Positions 1 through 9,143 are shown, counted from the first letter of the stretch. The stretch is DNA of 64,000 nucleotides from Paragemmobacter amnigenus (GCF_009908265.2 NZ_JAAATX020000013.1:1-64000), one strand, 5' to 3'. The notes: a model not told the origin generated them from the sequence alone. Program-made: numbers and translations.

Positions 1-1
1 G

Positions 2-895
2 CGCGAGGCGGGGCGGGCGCTGGTGCTGGCCCGCGATGATCTGGCGCAGGCCGAGGCGCAACTGGCGTTGCGCAAGCAGGCGCTGCAACGGCAGCGCGAC
101 ATTGCCGCGCGCGGGGCCGGATCGGCGGCGGCGGTGGAGGCTGCCGAACTGGCCGAGGCGCAGGGCGCGCAGGCGCTGCTGGGCAGCCGGTCCGCGCTGG
201 CGCAGGCCGAGGCGGCGGTGGACCAGTCCGCAATCACCGTGACGCGGGCCCGGATCGGGCTGGCCGAGGCGGAGCGGATGCTGGGGGATACGGTGATCCG
301 CGCGGCCTTTGCCGGACGGCTGGACGGGGTGGCGGCCATCGTCGCGGGCGGGCAGGTCGGCGCGAATGAACGGCTGGGCGAGATCATCGATCCGTCCGCG
401 CTGGAGGTGGGGTTCCGCCTGTCGGCGGCGGAACTGGCGCGGCTGGTGGACGGGACGGGCGCGGTGATCCCCGCCGCTGTGACGGTGCGGCTGGAGGTTG
501 CGGGCGAGGATATCGCGGCCACGGGGCGCATCCTGCGGGCGGGCGCGTCGGGGGCCGAGGCAGGGGGCGGACGCGTGGTCTATGCCGCGCTGGAGGCGGC
601 GCCCGCGCTGCGGCCCGGGGATTTCGTGACGGTCACGGTGACGGAACCCGCGCTGGAGGGGGTGGCGCTGGTGCCTGCGGCGGCGGTGGATGCGGGCGGG
701 CGCGTGCTGGCGCTGGGTGCCGAGGAGCGGCTGGAGGAGGTCGCGGTGCGTGTGCTGCGCCGTCAGGGCGACGGGGTGGTGATCGAGGCGGGCGCGCTGG
801 AAGGGCGCGAGGTGGTGGCGGAACGCTCTCCGCTGCTGGGGGCGGGGATCAGGGTGCGGCCGGTGCGGGCGGGTGACGTCGGGGCGGGCGGCTGA
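2..895 (+). CDS. RND efflux periplasmic adaptor (MFP/HlyD family), 5' end cut by window
   Basis: The last 297 residues of a membrane fusion protein that would bridge the inner-membrane RND pump to an outer-membrane channel in the periplasm. The visible part opens with an Ala/Glu/Gln/Arg-rich helical hairpin (coiled-coil arm, about the first 85 residues seen), then a half lipoyl segment and beta-barrel strands rich in V, G and E, as in HlyD/AcrA-like adaptors. The frame is open to base 2, so the signal peptide and N-terminus lie outside the window; an internal GTG at 23 is not a real start. Its TGA overlaps the ATG of the pump gene by one base, so the two are translationally coupled. Substrate cannot be read from sequence. 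Confidence 0.88.
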   Translation, partial: REAGRALVLARDDLAQAEAQLALRKQALQRQRDIAARGAGSAAAVEAAELAEAQGAQALLGSRSALAQAEAAVDQSAITVTRARIGLAEAERMLGDTVIRAAFAGRLDGVAAIVAGGQVGANERLGEIIDPSALEVGFRLSAAELARLVDGTGAVIPAAVTVRLEVAGEDIAATGRILRAGASGAEAGGGRVVYAALEAAPALRPGDFVTVTVTEPALEGVALVPAAAVDAGGRVLALGAEERLEEVAVRVLRRQGDGVVIEAGALEGREVVAERSPLLGAGIRVRPVRAGDVGAGG

Positions 896-3800
896 TGCGG
901 TCGCGCGGGATCCTGTCCTATTTCACGCGGCACCGGACGCTGGCCAATCTGCTGATGGTGCTGATGCTGGTGGGGGGCGTGGTCGCCGCGCTGGACATCC
1001 GCGCGCAGTATTTCCCCGATGTCGTGCTGTCCGAGGTCGATGTCAGCGTGACATGGCAGGGCGCGGGGGCCGAGGATGTGGATCGCGGCATCGTGCAGGT
1101 GCTGGAGCCCGCGCTGAAGGGGGTGGAGGGCGTGGCCGCCACCTATGCCCGTTCGGTCGAGGGGCGGGCGACGGTCGAGATCGAGTTCGAGCCGGGGGTG
1201 GATATCGACCGCGCCGCGCAGGAGGTGACGGCGGCGGTGGAGGGGATTTCCACCCTGCCCGAAGGGGCCGACGAGCCCGAGGTCAGCCGTGGCGCGTGGC
1301 GCGATCAGGTGACGGATGTGGTCATCACGGGGCCTGTCGGGGTGGAGCAACTGGCGCGGCTGGCCGACGAATTCACCGCGCGGCTGTTTGCGGCGGGCGT
1401 CACGCGGGCGACGATCAGCGGTCTGGCCGCGCCCGAGATGGTGGTGGAGGTGTCCTCGGTTGCGCTGATGCGGCATGACCTGACCATGGCCGAGGTGGCA
1501 GGCGCGGTTGCGGCGGCGGCGGGCAGCCTGCCTGCGGGCGAGGTGGCCTCCGGCGCGGCGCGGGTGCGGACGGGCGAGGCGCTGCGGACGGCCGAGGGCG
1601 TGTCGGATATCTCGCTGCGCGTCGGGGCGGATGGCGCGGTGCTGCGGCTGCGCGATGTGGCGGTGGTGCGCCTCGAGGGGGCGGATCGGGGGCGCGCGGC
1701 CTTTGTGGGGTCGAACCCCGCGATGGCGGTGCGGGTGGAGCGCGGGTCCGAAGGCGACGCCATCGACCTGCAGGCGCGGGTGGCGGCGGTGGCCGATGCG
1801 ATGCGGCCCGCGCTGCCTGCGGGGGTGACGATGGATCTTGTGCGCACGCGGGCCGAGCAGATCACCGAGCGGCTGTCGCTGATGTTCGACAATGCGGCGA
1901 CGGGTCTGGCGCTGGTCGTGCTGATGCTGTTTTTGTTCCTGAACGGGCGCATCGCGCTGTGGGTGGCGGCGGGGATTCCGGTCGCGACGCTGGCCGCCAT
2001 CGCGGTGATGTGGGCGGGCGGGCTGACGCTGAACATGATCTCGCTTTTCGCGCTGATCCTTGTGCTGGGGGTCATCGTCGACGATTCCATCGTGGTGGGC
2101 GAACATGCCGATTTCCGCGTGCGCCATCTGGGCGAGGCGCCGGTGGTGGCGGCAGAGCGGGCGGCGGTCCGGATGGCGGGGCCGGTGTTGGCCTCTACCC
2201 TGACGACGGTGATCGCCTTTCTGGCGCTGGCGGCGATCGGGGGGCGGTTCGGGGACCTGATCCGCGACATACCGCTGACGGTGATGGCGGTGATGGTTGC
2301 CTCGCTGGTGGAATGTTTCCTGATCCTGCCCAACCACATGGCCAGTGCCCTTGCCGATTCCGTGAAGGAGAAGTGGTATGACGCCCCCAGCCGCTGGACC
2401 AACCGGCAATTGGACCGGTTCCGCAGGGCGGTGATGCGGCCCCTGATGCGGGAGGTGATCGCGGCGCGCTATCCGGTGCTGGCGGCGGCGGTGCTGGTTC
2501 TGGCGACGCAGGTGGCGCTGTTCCTGCGCGGGGATGTGCCCTTCCGCTTTTTCAACGCGCCCGAGCAGAGCAGCCTGACGGGGAATTTCGCCATGCTGCC
2601 CGGGGCCGACCGCGCCGACAGCGTGGCGATGATGCAGGAGTTGCAGCGCGCCGTCGCGGCGGTGGGCGCGGCATACGAGGCCGAGCACGGGCTGAACCCC
2701 GTCCTGTTCGTGATGGCCGAGGTGGGCGGCGGCGCGGGGCGCGGGCTGTCGGGGGCGGCGACGAAGGACCCCGACCTGCTGGGCGGGATTTCGGTCGAGA
2801 TCGTCAATCCCGACCTGCGGCCCTATTCCAGCACCGCCTTCATCGCCGCGATCGAGGCCGAGGTGCGGCGTCACCCGCTGCTGGAGGAGCTGTCCTTCCG
2901 CGGCGGGCGGTTCGGGCCGGGCGGGGCGGCGATCTCGGTCGATCTTTACGGGGCCGAGGCGGGGGTTCTGAAGGCCGCGGCCGAGGCGTTGAAGGCGCGG
3001 CTGGCGGCCTTCCCCGAGGTGTCGGGGCTGGAGGATACGCTGGCCTATGACAAGGAAGAGCTGGTGCTGGCGCTGACCCCCACGGGGCAGGCGATGGGAT
3101 TCACCGTCGAGGGGCTGGCGCGCGACCTGCGCGACCGGTTGGCGGGGATCGAGGCGGCAACCTTTCCCGACGGGCCGCGATCGGCCGCGATCCGCGTGGA
3201 ACTGCCCGCGGACGAGCTGACGGCGGATTTTCTGGAGCGGACGCGGATGCGGGCCGGGCCGGGGGTGCATGTGCCGCTGGCCGATATCGTGACGGTGCGG
3301 CGCGAGGCGGGGTTCTCGTCCGTGGTGCGCGAGAACGGGCTGCGGGTGGTGACCGTCTCGGGCGATCTGGCCGAGGATGATCCGGCCCGCGCGGCCGAGA
3401 TACAGCAGGCGCTGCGCGACAGTTTCGTGCCCGAGGTGGAGCAGGATTTCGGCGTGCAGGCGCGGTTTTCCGGTCAGGCCGAGCAGGAGCGCGAATTCCT
3501 TGGCGGGGCGCAGGTGTCGGTGGCGCTGGCGCTGGTGGGGATCTATCTGTGTCTGGCGTGGATCTTTGCCAGCTGGACGCGGCCCGTTGTGGTGATGAGC
3601 GTCATTCCCTTTGCCCTTGTCGGGGCGATCTTCGGGCATTGGGTCTGGGACGTGCCGCTGTCGATGTTTTCCATCGTGGGGATCATCGGCATGTCGGGGA
3701 TCATCGTGAACGATTCCATCGTGCTGGTGGCGACCATCGACGAATATTCCCGCAGGCGCGGGCTGGTGCCTGCGGTGGTGGATGCGGTGGCGGACCGGTT

Positions 3801-4194
3801 GCGGCCTGTCCTGCTGACCACGCTGACGACCGTGCTGGGGCTGGCGCCGCTTCTGTTCGAGCGGTCCTCGCAGGCGGAGTTCCTGAAGCCCACGGTGGTG
3901 ACGCTGGTCTTCGGGCTGGGCGCGGGCATGTTCCTTGTGCTGCTGGTGGTTCCCGCGATCATGGTCGTTCAGGCGGATATGGGCCGTCGCCTGCGCGCGC
4001 TGCGGCGGGCCTTGCGGCTGCGCCGCGCCGAGGGGCGGGTGGTGCGGATTGCGGCGGGCGGCGTCGGTGTCGTGCTGCTGACGGGGGTGGCGGTGGCGGC
4101 TGTGACGGGGGGTGTGGCGCAGGCTCTGGCCCTTGTGGCGGCGGGTGCTGCGGTTGTCACCGGCGGCGCGGTCGTCGCGGCGCGGCGGGGGTGA
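895..4194 (+). CDS. RND family efflux transporter permease
   Basis: Inner-membrane proton-driven efflux pump of the AcrB/resistance-nodulation-division superfamily, 1099 residues. The protein has the duplicated 6+6 helix architecture with two large periplasmic loops. The TM4 proton-relay segment GVIVDDSIVVGEH lies near residues 392-404 with paired Asp; the TM10 counterpart GIIVNDSIVLV lies near 935-945. The N-terminal start (SRGILSYFTRHRTLANLLMVLM) is typical for the group that pairs with the adaptor upstream. It is longer than usual (about 1020-1050): after the last canonical helix there is a basic stretch near 1027-1045 and then two extra Ala/Gly/Val-rich hydrophobic segments. Substrate is unknown. 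Confidence 0.93.
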   Translation: MRSRGILSYFTRHRTLANLLMVLMLVGGVVAALDIRAQYFPDVVLSEVDVSVTWQGAGAEDVDRGIVQVLEPALKGVEGVAATYARSVEGRATVEIEFEPGVDIDRAAQEVTAAVEGISTLPEGADEPEVSRGAWRDQVTDVVITGPVGVEQLARLADEFTARLFAAGVTRATISGLAAPEMVVEVSSVALMRHDLTMAEVAGAVAAAAGSLPAGEVASGAARVRTGEALRTAEGVSDISLRVGADGAVLRLRDVAVVRLEGADRGRAAFVGSNPAMAVRVERGSEGDAIDLQARVAAVADAMRPALPAGVTMDLVRTRAEQITERLSLMFDNAATGLALVVLMLFLFLNGRIALWVAAGIPVATLAAIAVMWAGGLTLNMISLFALILVLGVIVDDSIVVGEHADFRVRHLGEAPVVAAERAAVRMAGPVLASTLTTVIAFLALAAIGGRFGDLIRDIPLTVMAVMVASLVECFLILPNHMASALADSVKEKWYDAPSRWTNRQLDRFRRAVMRPLMREVIAARYPVLAAAVLVLATQVALFLRGDVPFRFFNAPEQSSLTGNFAMLPGADRADSVAMMQELQRAVAAVGAAYEAEHGLNPVLFVMAEVGGGAGRGLSGAATKDPDLLGGISVEIVNPDLRPYSSTAFIAAIEAEVRRHPLLEELSFRGGRFGPGGAAISVDLYGAEAGVLKAAAEALKARLAAFPEVSGLEDTLAYDKEELVLALTPTGQAMGFTVEGLARDLRDRLAGIEAATFPDGPRSAAIRVELPADELTADFLERTRMRAGPGVHVPLADIVTVRREAGFSSVVRENGLRVVTVSGDLAEDDPARAAEIQQALRDSFVPEVEQDFGVQARFSGQAEQEREFLGGAQVSVALALVGIYLCLAWIFASWTRPVVVMSVIPFALVGAIFGHWVWDVPLSMFSIVGIIGMSGIIVNDSIVLVATIDEYSRRRGLVPAVVDAVADRLRPVLLTTLTTVLGLAPLLFERSSQAEFLKPTVVTLVFGLGAGMFLVLLVVPAIMVVQADMGRRLRALRRALRLRRAEGRVVRIAAGGVGVVLLTGVAVAAVTGGVAQALALVAAGAAVVTGGAVVAARRG

Positions 4195-4206
4195 GAGGGG
4201 CCTTGG

Positions 4207-5004
4207 TCAGGGCGCGGGGCAGCCGCGGATTTCCACGGCGCGGGCGTCCGAGATCACGGTGACGGTGACGCCGGAGCGGTCCAGAGCGAAGGGGGCGCCC
4301 TGTGGCGGGACCATCTCGGCCGCGGCGGTCAGGGTGCCGCCGCTGCGGGTCGACACGGATTCCGAGACCCAGATGCCTGCGGCCGCGCTTTCGAAGACCA
4401 CGGTTTCCTCGCCCCCCTTGTGGGGCAGGTCGATCGTTGCGGTGATCCGCAGCCCGTCGGCGATGGGGTCGAGCGCGCAGCCGATGCCGACAAGCCCCGC
4501 CTGTGCGGCGGCCAGCGGGCGGGAGTCCAGCGCGGCGGCGATGAGCGGGTCGGGATGTCCCGCGCCCTCGATCACGCTGTCGAAGGAGAGGGCGGCGGGG
4601 ATGCAGATATCCGAGCAGACCCCCAGATCGACCGAGCCCTTCAGGCGCACGGGGCGCGCGGGATCGACGGGCGTCACCTCGATGGGCAGGACGAGTTCGT
4701 CGTGATAGCCCACCGTCTTCATGCCGTTGAGGGTGAAGACATAGGGGCGCGGCCAGTGGAAGGTTACGGCGCGCAGGTTTTCCGATCCTGTCCAGTCGAA
4801 GGCGGGGGGAATCCCCGCCTCGCCCGGGTTGCGCCAGTAGGTCTTCCAGCCGGGGGCGAGGGTAAGATGCAGCGCGGTCATGTGGTTGCCGCCCTGTTGC
4901 TGCCAGCCGGTCAGGATGCGGCCCGCGAGCACGTCCTCTTGCGAGAAGGCGAGGGCGGGGAGCGGGGTCGCAGCAAGGGCGAGGGCAAGGATCGGCTGGC
5001 GCAT
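4207..5004 (-). CDS. Secreted DsbD-alpha-like domain protein (DsbD N-terminal family)
   Basis: A 265-residue exported protein. The first 19 residues (MRQPILALALAATPLPALA) form a signal peptide, which decides the start at 5004 rather than the longer frame to 5118. The rest resembles the immunoglobulin-like N-terminal (alpha) domain of DsbD/ScsB, including GWKTYWRNPGEAG and a CSDICIP pair (Cys130, Cys134) that would be the redox-active disulfide. Unlike DsbD it has no membrane or thioredoxin domain, so it must receive electrons from a separate protein, possibly a CcdA/ScsB-like one elsewhere. It is convergent with the RND operon (12 bp apart) and divergent from yqgE. The exact redox partner is inference. 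Confidence 0.8.
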   Translation of the reverse strand: MRQPILALALAATPLPALAFSQEDVLAGRILTGWQQQGGNHMTALHLTLAPGWKTYWRNPGEAGIPPAFDWTGSENLRAVTFHWPRPYVFTLNGMKTVGYHDELVLPIEVTPVDPARPVRLKGSVDLGVCSDICIPAALSFDSVIEGAGHPDPLIAAALDSRPLAAAQAGLVGIGCALDPIADGLRITATIDLPHKGGEETVVFESAAAGIWVSESVSTRSGGTLTAAAEMVPPQGAPFALDRSGVTVTVISDARAVEIRGCPAP

Positions 5005-5132
5005 GGTCTGAAAATAGGCAGTCGGCGGAAAATGGGAAATCACGATCAGGGGATGGCGCTGCGGGTGATGGGGACTTGAGGCGGGGCGGCAACAGGCCCA
5101 TCTTGGAGGGGTGGACACCGGAGGGTTTGGCG

Positions 5133-5696
5133 ATGGCGGAGCTGGAACTGGATGGAAAGCTTCTGGTGGCGATGCCCGGCATGGGCGATCCGCGCTTCGA
5201 GAAGAGCGTGATCCTGATGTGCGCCCATTCCGCCGAGGGGGCGATGGGGCTGATCGTGAACCGGCCCGCGCCGGACCTGAGTTTCGCCAATCTGCTGGAG
5301 CAATTGTCGATCCCCCGCGCGCCCGAGGGGCGGGATATCCGTGTGCATTCCGGCGGGCCGGTGGAGCGGGGGCGGGGATTCGTGCTGCATTCGGGTGATT
5401 ATGCGGGCGGGCCCGCGACGATGCGGATCGAGGGCGGCTATGGCATGACGGCGACGCTGGATGTGCTGGAGGCGCTTGCGCGGGGCGAGGGGCCGGAGCG
5501 GGCGCTGCTGGCGCTGGGCTATTCGGGCTGGGGGCCGGGGCAGGTAGAGGCGGAGATCAAGGCCAACGGGTGGCTGGTGGTGGATGCGAGCGCGGATCTG
5601 GTCTTCTCGGCGGATGATGCGGGCAAATGGGCGGGCGCGCTGAAGCGGCTGGGGATCGACCCGCTGACGCTGTCGGCGGCGGCGGGGCGGGCCTGA
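5133..5696 (+). CDS. yqgE: YqgE/AlgH family protein
   Basis: 187-residue member of the YqgE/AlgH (DUF179) family, a conserved bacterial protein of undefined biochemical role, linked to alginate regulation in Pseudomonas. Diagnostic motifs are visible: KLLVAMPGMGDPRFEKSV near residues 9-26, GAMGLIVNRP near 39-48, the SGGPV segment, and GYSGWGPGQVEAEI near 130-143. The start at 5133 is preceded by GGAGGG about 7 bases upstream; the open frame runs further upstream but without a ribosome site. It reads alone and converges with the ALDH16 gene across a 113-bp run of four perfect hairpins. Confidence 0.92.
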   Translation: MAELELDGKLLVAMPGMGDPRFEKSVILMCAHSAEGAMGLIVNRPAPDLSFANLLEQLSIPRAPEGRDIRVHSGGPVERGRGFVLHSGDYAGGPATMRIEGGYGMTATLDVLEALARGEGPERALLALGYSGWGPGQVEAEIKANGWLVVDASADLVFSADDAGKWAGALKRLGIDPLTLSAAAGRA

Positions 5697-5697
5697 G

Positions 5698-5810
5698 GCA
5701 AAATTCTTCTGGCGAAGAATCTTGCGGGCGATTTTTCTGGCGAAAAATCGGGGTCGGGGTGTTTCTTCGCAGAAGAAACGGGGGGAAAATCCTTCGCGAG
5801 AAGGATTTTC
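5698..5810. repeat. Cluster of four consecutive perfect hairpins
   Basis: Four inverted repeats in a row fill the convergent gap between yqgE and the ALDH16 gene. Arms and loops: ATTCTTC with loop TGGC (5703-5720); CGATTTTTC with loop TGGC (5729-5750); GTTTCTTC with loop GCA (5761-5779); GAAAATCCTTC with loop GCGA (5785-5810). All arms pair perfectly. The region is much more AT-rich than its surroundings. The first two have the core TTCTGGCGAA on the plus strand; the third and fourth show related cores (TTCTGCGAA, TTCTCGCGAA) on the minus strand. They may also end transcription from both sides. Confidence 0.85.
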
Positions 5811-8152
5811 TATTCGCCGTAGGGCACCCAGACGGTCTTGATCGCGGTGGCGTGGCGCAGGAATTCGCGGCCCTCTCCCTGCGGTCCCGTCCAGTCGCGC
5901 GCCTGGCCGTGGTTGACCCATGTGCGTTTGAGGTTGGTGGCGCTTTCGCCTTCGATCAGGGCCGAGAGGTCGGTCGAGGAGAAGGACCAGAGCGCGTCCA
6001 CGTCCATGTGGCCCGCCAGCGGCTTGGCGAGTTCGGCATGGCTGCCGGTGACGATGTTCACCACGCCTGCCGGCAGGTCCGAGGTTTCCAGCACCTGATA
6101 GAGGTCGGTCGCGGCCAGAGGGAAGGGGTCGGAGGGGACCAGCACGCAGGTGTTGCCCATCGCGATGGCGGGGGCCATGGCGGAGATCAGGCCCAGAAGC
6201 GGCGCTTCGTCCGCGCAGAGGGCGGCGATGACGCCCACGGGTTCGTTCATGGCAAGGGCCACGCCGCGCAGGGGGACGGATTTGGCCTGACCGTCGAATT
6301 TGTCGGACCATGCGGCATAGGTGAAGAGGCGGGCGATGGAGGCGTCCACCTCTGCCGTGCCGTCCTTGCCGGTGAGGTCCTTCAGGCGCGCGGCGAATTC
6401 GGCGGCGCGGGCCGAGAGGTTTTCGGCGATGTAGTAGAGGATCTGGGCGCGGTTGTGGCCGGTGGCCTTGCCCCAGCCTTTCGCCGCGTGGGCCGCTTCG
6501 ACCGCGTTCCGGATGTCCTTGCGGTTGCCAAGGCCGATATGGCCGAGGTGTTTGCCACGGGCCGAGAAGACCGCGCGGGAATAGCCGCCGTCGGGGCGGG
6601 CCTGCTTGCCGCCGATGAAGAGTTTGGCGGTGCGGTCGAGCGCGGGAGTGTCGTAGGTCGCGGGTTCGGGGATGGCGGCGACGGGTTTGAGCGGTTTCGC
6701 CGTCGCGGCGGGTTTGAGATAGGCCATGAGCCCTTCCCACCCGCCTTCGCGGCCGAAACCGCTTTCCCGCACGCCGCCGAAGCCTGCGGCGGCGTCGAAG
6801 AGGTTGGTGGCGTTCACCCAGACCACGCCCGCCTTGATCTTTGGCGCGATGTCCAGCGCGAGGTTGACGTTTTCGGTCCAGACGCTGGCGGCGAGGCCGT
6901 AGCGGGTGTTGTTGGCAAGCTCCACCGCCTCGGCCGGGGTGCGGAAGGTCATGGAGACGAGGACGGGGCCGAAGATTTCTTCCTGCATCAGGCGCGAGGC
7001 GGTGCCGAGGCCGGTGATGAGGGTGGGGGGGTAGTAGCATCCCTGCGCGGGCAGGGGCGTGTTGGCGCGGTAGATGTCGCCGTCGGAGCCGTTCACCATG
7101 TCGGTGATGGTGGCAAGCTGGATCGGGTCCACCACCGCGCCCACGTCGATGCATTTGTCCAGGGGGTCGCCAAGGCGCAGGCCGTCCATGCGGCGTTTGA
7201 GTTTTTCGTGGAAGCGCTGCGCGATGCCTTCCTGCACCAGAAGGCGCGATCCGGCGCAGCAGACCTGACCTTGGTTGAACCAGATCGCGTCCACCAGCCC
7301 TTCGATGGCGCTGTCGATATCGGCGTCGTCGAAGACGATGTAGGGGGATTTGCCGCCAAGTTCCAAGGTCAGCGCCTTGCCCGTTCCGGCGGTGGCGCGG
7401 CGGATGGCCTTGCCCACGGCGGTGGAGCCGGTGAAGGCGATCTTGTCCACGCCCGGATGGGCGACGAGGGCGGCGCCCGTATCGCCGTCGCCGGTGACGA
7501 TGTTCAGCACGCCCTTGGGCAGGCCCGCCTCGCGCGTGATTTCGGCGAAGAGGAGGGCGGTGAGGGGCGTGTATTCGGCGGGTTTGAGGACGACGGTGTT
7601 TCCGGCGGCCAGTGCCGGGGCGACCTTCCATGCCAGCATCAGGAGCGGGAAGTTCCACGGGATCACCGCGCCGCAGACGCCGTGGGGGGCGTGGCCGGGG
7701 AGTTCGCTGTCCATCAGCTGGGCGAGGCCCGCGTGGTAGTAGAAGTGGCGGGCGACGAGGGGGATGTCGATGTCGCGGCTTTCGCGGATGGGTTTGCCGT
7801 TGTCCATGGTTTCCAGCACCGCCAGAAGGCGGGCGTGTTTCTGGATCAGGCGGGCCAGCGCATAGAGGTATTTCGCGCGGGCGTGGCCCGTAAGGCGGGC
7901 CCATTTCGGCTGGGCGCGGCGGGCGGCCTTTACGGCTGCGTCGATGTCCTGCGCGGTGCCTTGGGTGACTTGCGCCAGAGGGCTGCCGTTGGCGGGGTTT
8001 CTGGTGGCGAAGGTTTCGCCCGGTTTGGTGAATTTGCCGTCGATGAAATGGCCGAAGGTTTGGCCGTGTTTCCCAAGCCATGCCTTCGCCTCGGCATTGC
8101 CTTCGGGGGCGGGGCCGTAGTCCATGCGGTCGAAGATTTCCTTGATCGTCAT
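5810..8152 (-). CDS. Aldehyde dehydrogenase family 16 (ALDH16), two-domain
   Basis: 780-residue protein with two ALDH-fold domains in tandem, the layout of bacterial ALDH16. The first domain (about 1-490) is complete: NAD-binding VIPWNFPLLMLAWK, LELGGKSP with the general base Glu near 264, and GQVCCAGS with catalytic Cys298. The second (about 500-780) keeps fold motifs (NEPVGVIAALC, LPAGVVNIVTG) but has no Cys motif, as expected for the pseudo-enzyme domain of this family. It oxidises an aldehyde to an acid with NAD(P)+. It starts 4 bp after deoC, so a role in removing the acetaldehyde made by DeoC is a reasonable inference; the physiological substrate is not proven. Confidence 0.9.
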   Translation of the reverse strand: MTIKEIFDRMDYGPAPEGNAEAKAWLGKHGQTFGHFIDGKFTKPGETFATRNPANGSPLAQVTQGTAQDIDAAVKAARRAQPKWARLTGHARAKYLYALARLIQKHARLLAVLETMDNGKPIRESRDIDIPLVARHFYYHAGLAQLMDSELPGHAPHGVCGAVIPWNFPLLMLAWKVAPALAAGNTVVLKPAEYTPLTALLFAEITREAGLPKGVLNIVTGDGDTGAALVAHPGVDKIAFTGSTAVGKAIRRATAGTGKALTLELGGKSPYIVFDDADIDSAIEGLVDAIWFNQGQVCCAGSRLLVQEGIAQRFHEKLKRRMDGLRLGDPLDKCIDVGAVVDPIQLATITDMVNGSDGDIYRANTPLPAQGCYYPPTLITGLGTASRLMQEEIFGPVLVSMTFRTPAEAVELANNTRYGLAASVWTENVNLALDIAPKIKAGVVWVNATNLFDAAAGFGGVRESGFGREGGWEGLMAYLKPAATAKPLKPVAAIPEPATYDTPALDRTAKLFIGGKQARPDGGYSRAVFSARGKHLGHIGLGNRKDIRNAVEAAHAAKGWGKATGHNRAQILYYIAENLSARAAEFAARLKDLTGKDGTAEVDASIARLFTYAAWSDKFDGQAKSVPLRGVALAMNEPVGVIAALCADEAPLLGLISAMAPAIAMGNTCVLVPSDPFPLAATDLYQVLETSDLPAGVVNIVTGSHAELAKPLAGHMDVDALWSFSSTDLSALIEGESATNLKRTWVNHGQARDWTGPQGEGREFLRHATAIKTVWVPYGE

Positions 8153-8156
8153 GGTC

Positions 8157-9143
8157 TTATCCCATCGCGTGCCGGTTGGCGGCCGAGTAGTGGCCGGTCA
8201 GGTAATGTTCAAGCTGGCGTTCGATGTCGCCCAGCAGGGAGGAGGCGCCGAAGCGGAAGAGGTCGGGTTGCAGCCACGGGTAGCCTAGTTCGTCCTTCAT
8301 CATGGCAAGGTAGAGGAGCGCGTCCTTGGCCTTGGAGATGCCGCCCGCGGGTTTGTAGCCGACCTTCACACCCGTGCGGTCCTGATAGTCGCGGATGGCG
8401 CGGATCATGGTGAGCGAGACGGGAAGGGTGGCGTTGACGGATTCCTTGCCCGTGGAGGTCTTGATGAAATCGGCCCCTGCCATCATGCAGACAAGGCTGG
8501 CGCGGGCGACGTTGCGCAGCGTGGCCAGTTCGCCGGTGGCGAGGATCGCCTTGACATGGGCGTTGCCGCAGGCCGCGCGCATCTCGCGCATTTCATCGTA
8601 AAGCGCCTGCCAGTTGCCGGTCAGGACGTGGCGGCGGGAGATGACGATGTCGATCTCGCGCGCGCCGGCGGCGACGGAGCGGCGGATTTCCTCGATCCTC
8701 AGGTCGAAGGGCGAGAGGCCCGCGGGAAAGCCGGTGGAGACGGCGGCGACGGGGATGTTGGTGCCTTCCAGCGCGCGGACGGCCGTGCCGACCATGTCGT
8801 GATAGACGCAGACGGCACCGACGGTCAGCCCCTCCATCCCCAGCTTTTCCAGCATCCACGGGGCGACGGGCTGGCGCGCCTTGGCGCAGAGCCGTTCGAC
8901 GCGGCCCCATGTGTCGTCGCCCGACAGGGTGGTCAGGTCGATGAGCGAGATGGCCTTGAGCAGCCATGCTGCCTGAAACTCTTTCTTCACGCTGCGGCGG
9001 CCGCCAAGGGTGGCTGCGCGGCGTTCGATGGCCGAGGTGTTGGCCTGCACGGCGGCGACCCAGTCAAGATCGAGCGGCATCCCCTCGTTGCGGGGATGGG
9101 CGATCTGGGGCAGGCGGGTCGGGGTGGGGGTGGATGTCTGCAC
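8157..9143 (-). CDS. deoC: Deoxyribose-phosphate aldolase
   Basis: Cleaves 2-deoxyribose 5-phosphate to glyceraldehyde 3-phosphate and acetaldehyde in deoxynucleoside breakdown; cytosolic. 328 residues from a GTG start at 9143, chosen because AGGGAGGA lies just upstream; the longer frame adds a Cys/Pro-rich stretch with no ribosome site. The class I aldolase motifs are clear: the Schiff-base lysine in GADFIKTSTGK (Lys228) and the second active-site lysine in GYKPAGGI (Lys264). It is the long form (E. coli DeoC is about 259 residues), common in alphaproteobacteria, with an extra N-terminal part. It forms an operon with the ALDH16 gene, 4 bp downstream. Confidence 0.95.
   Translation of the reverse strand: MQTSTPTPTRLPQIAHPRNEGMPLDLDWVAAVQANTSAIERRAATLGGRRSVKKEFQAAWLLKAISLIDLTTLSGDDTWGRVERLCAKARQPVAPWMLEKLGMEGLTVGAVCVYHDMVGTAVRALEGTNIPVAAVSTGFPAGLSPFDLRIEEIRRSVAAGAREIDIVISRRHVLTGNWQALYDEMREMRAACGNAHVKAILATGELATLRNVARASLVCMMAGADFIKTSTGKESVNATLPVSLTMIRAIRDYQDRTGVKVGYKPAGGISKAKDALLYLAMMKDELGYPWLQPDLFRFGASSLLGDIERQLEHYLTGHYSAANRHAMG

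Noticed and set aside
763-3639. Long minus-strand open frame opposite the RND pump
   Set aside because: Rich in His, Arg, Pro and Gln as expected for the antisense of a GC-rich gene; no family features, and the plus strand encodes a clear transporter.
5046-8413. Long plus- and minus-frame open reading frames overlapping the ALDH16 gene
   Set aside because: Composition of shadow frames; the ALDH16 frame has catalytic motifs and a proper operon link with deoC.
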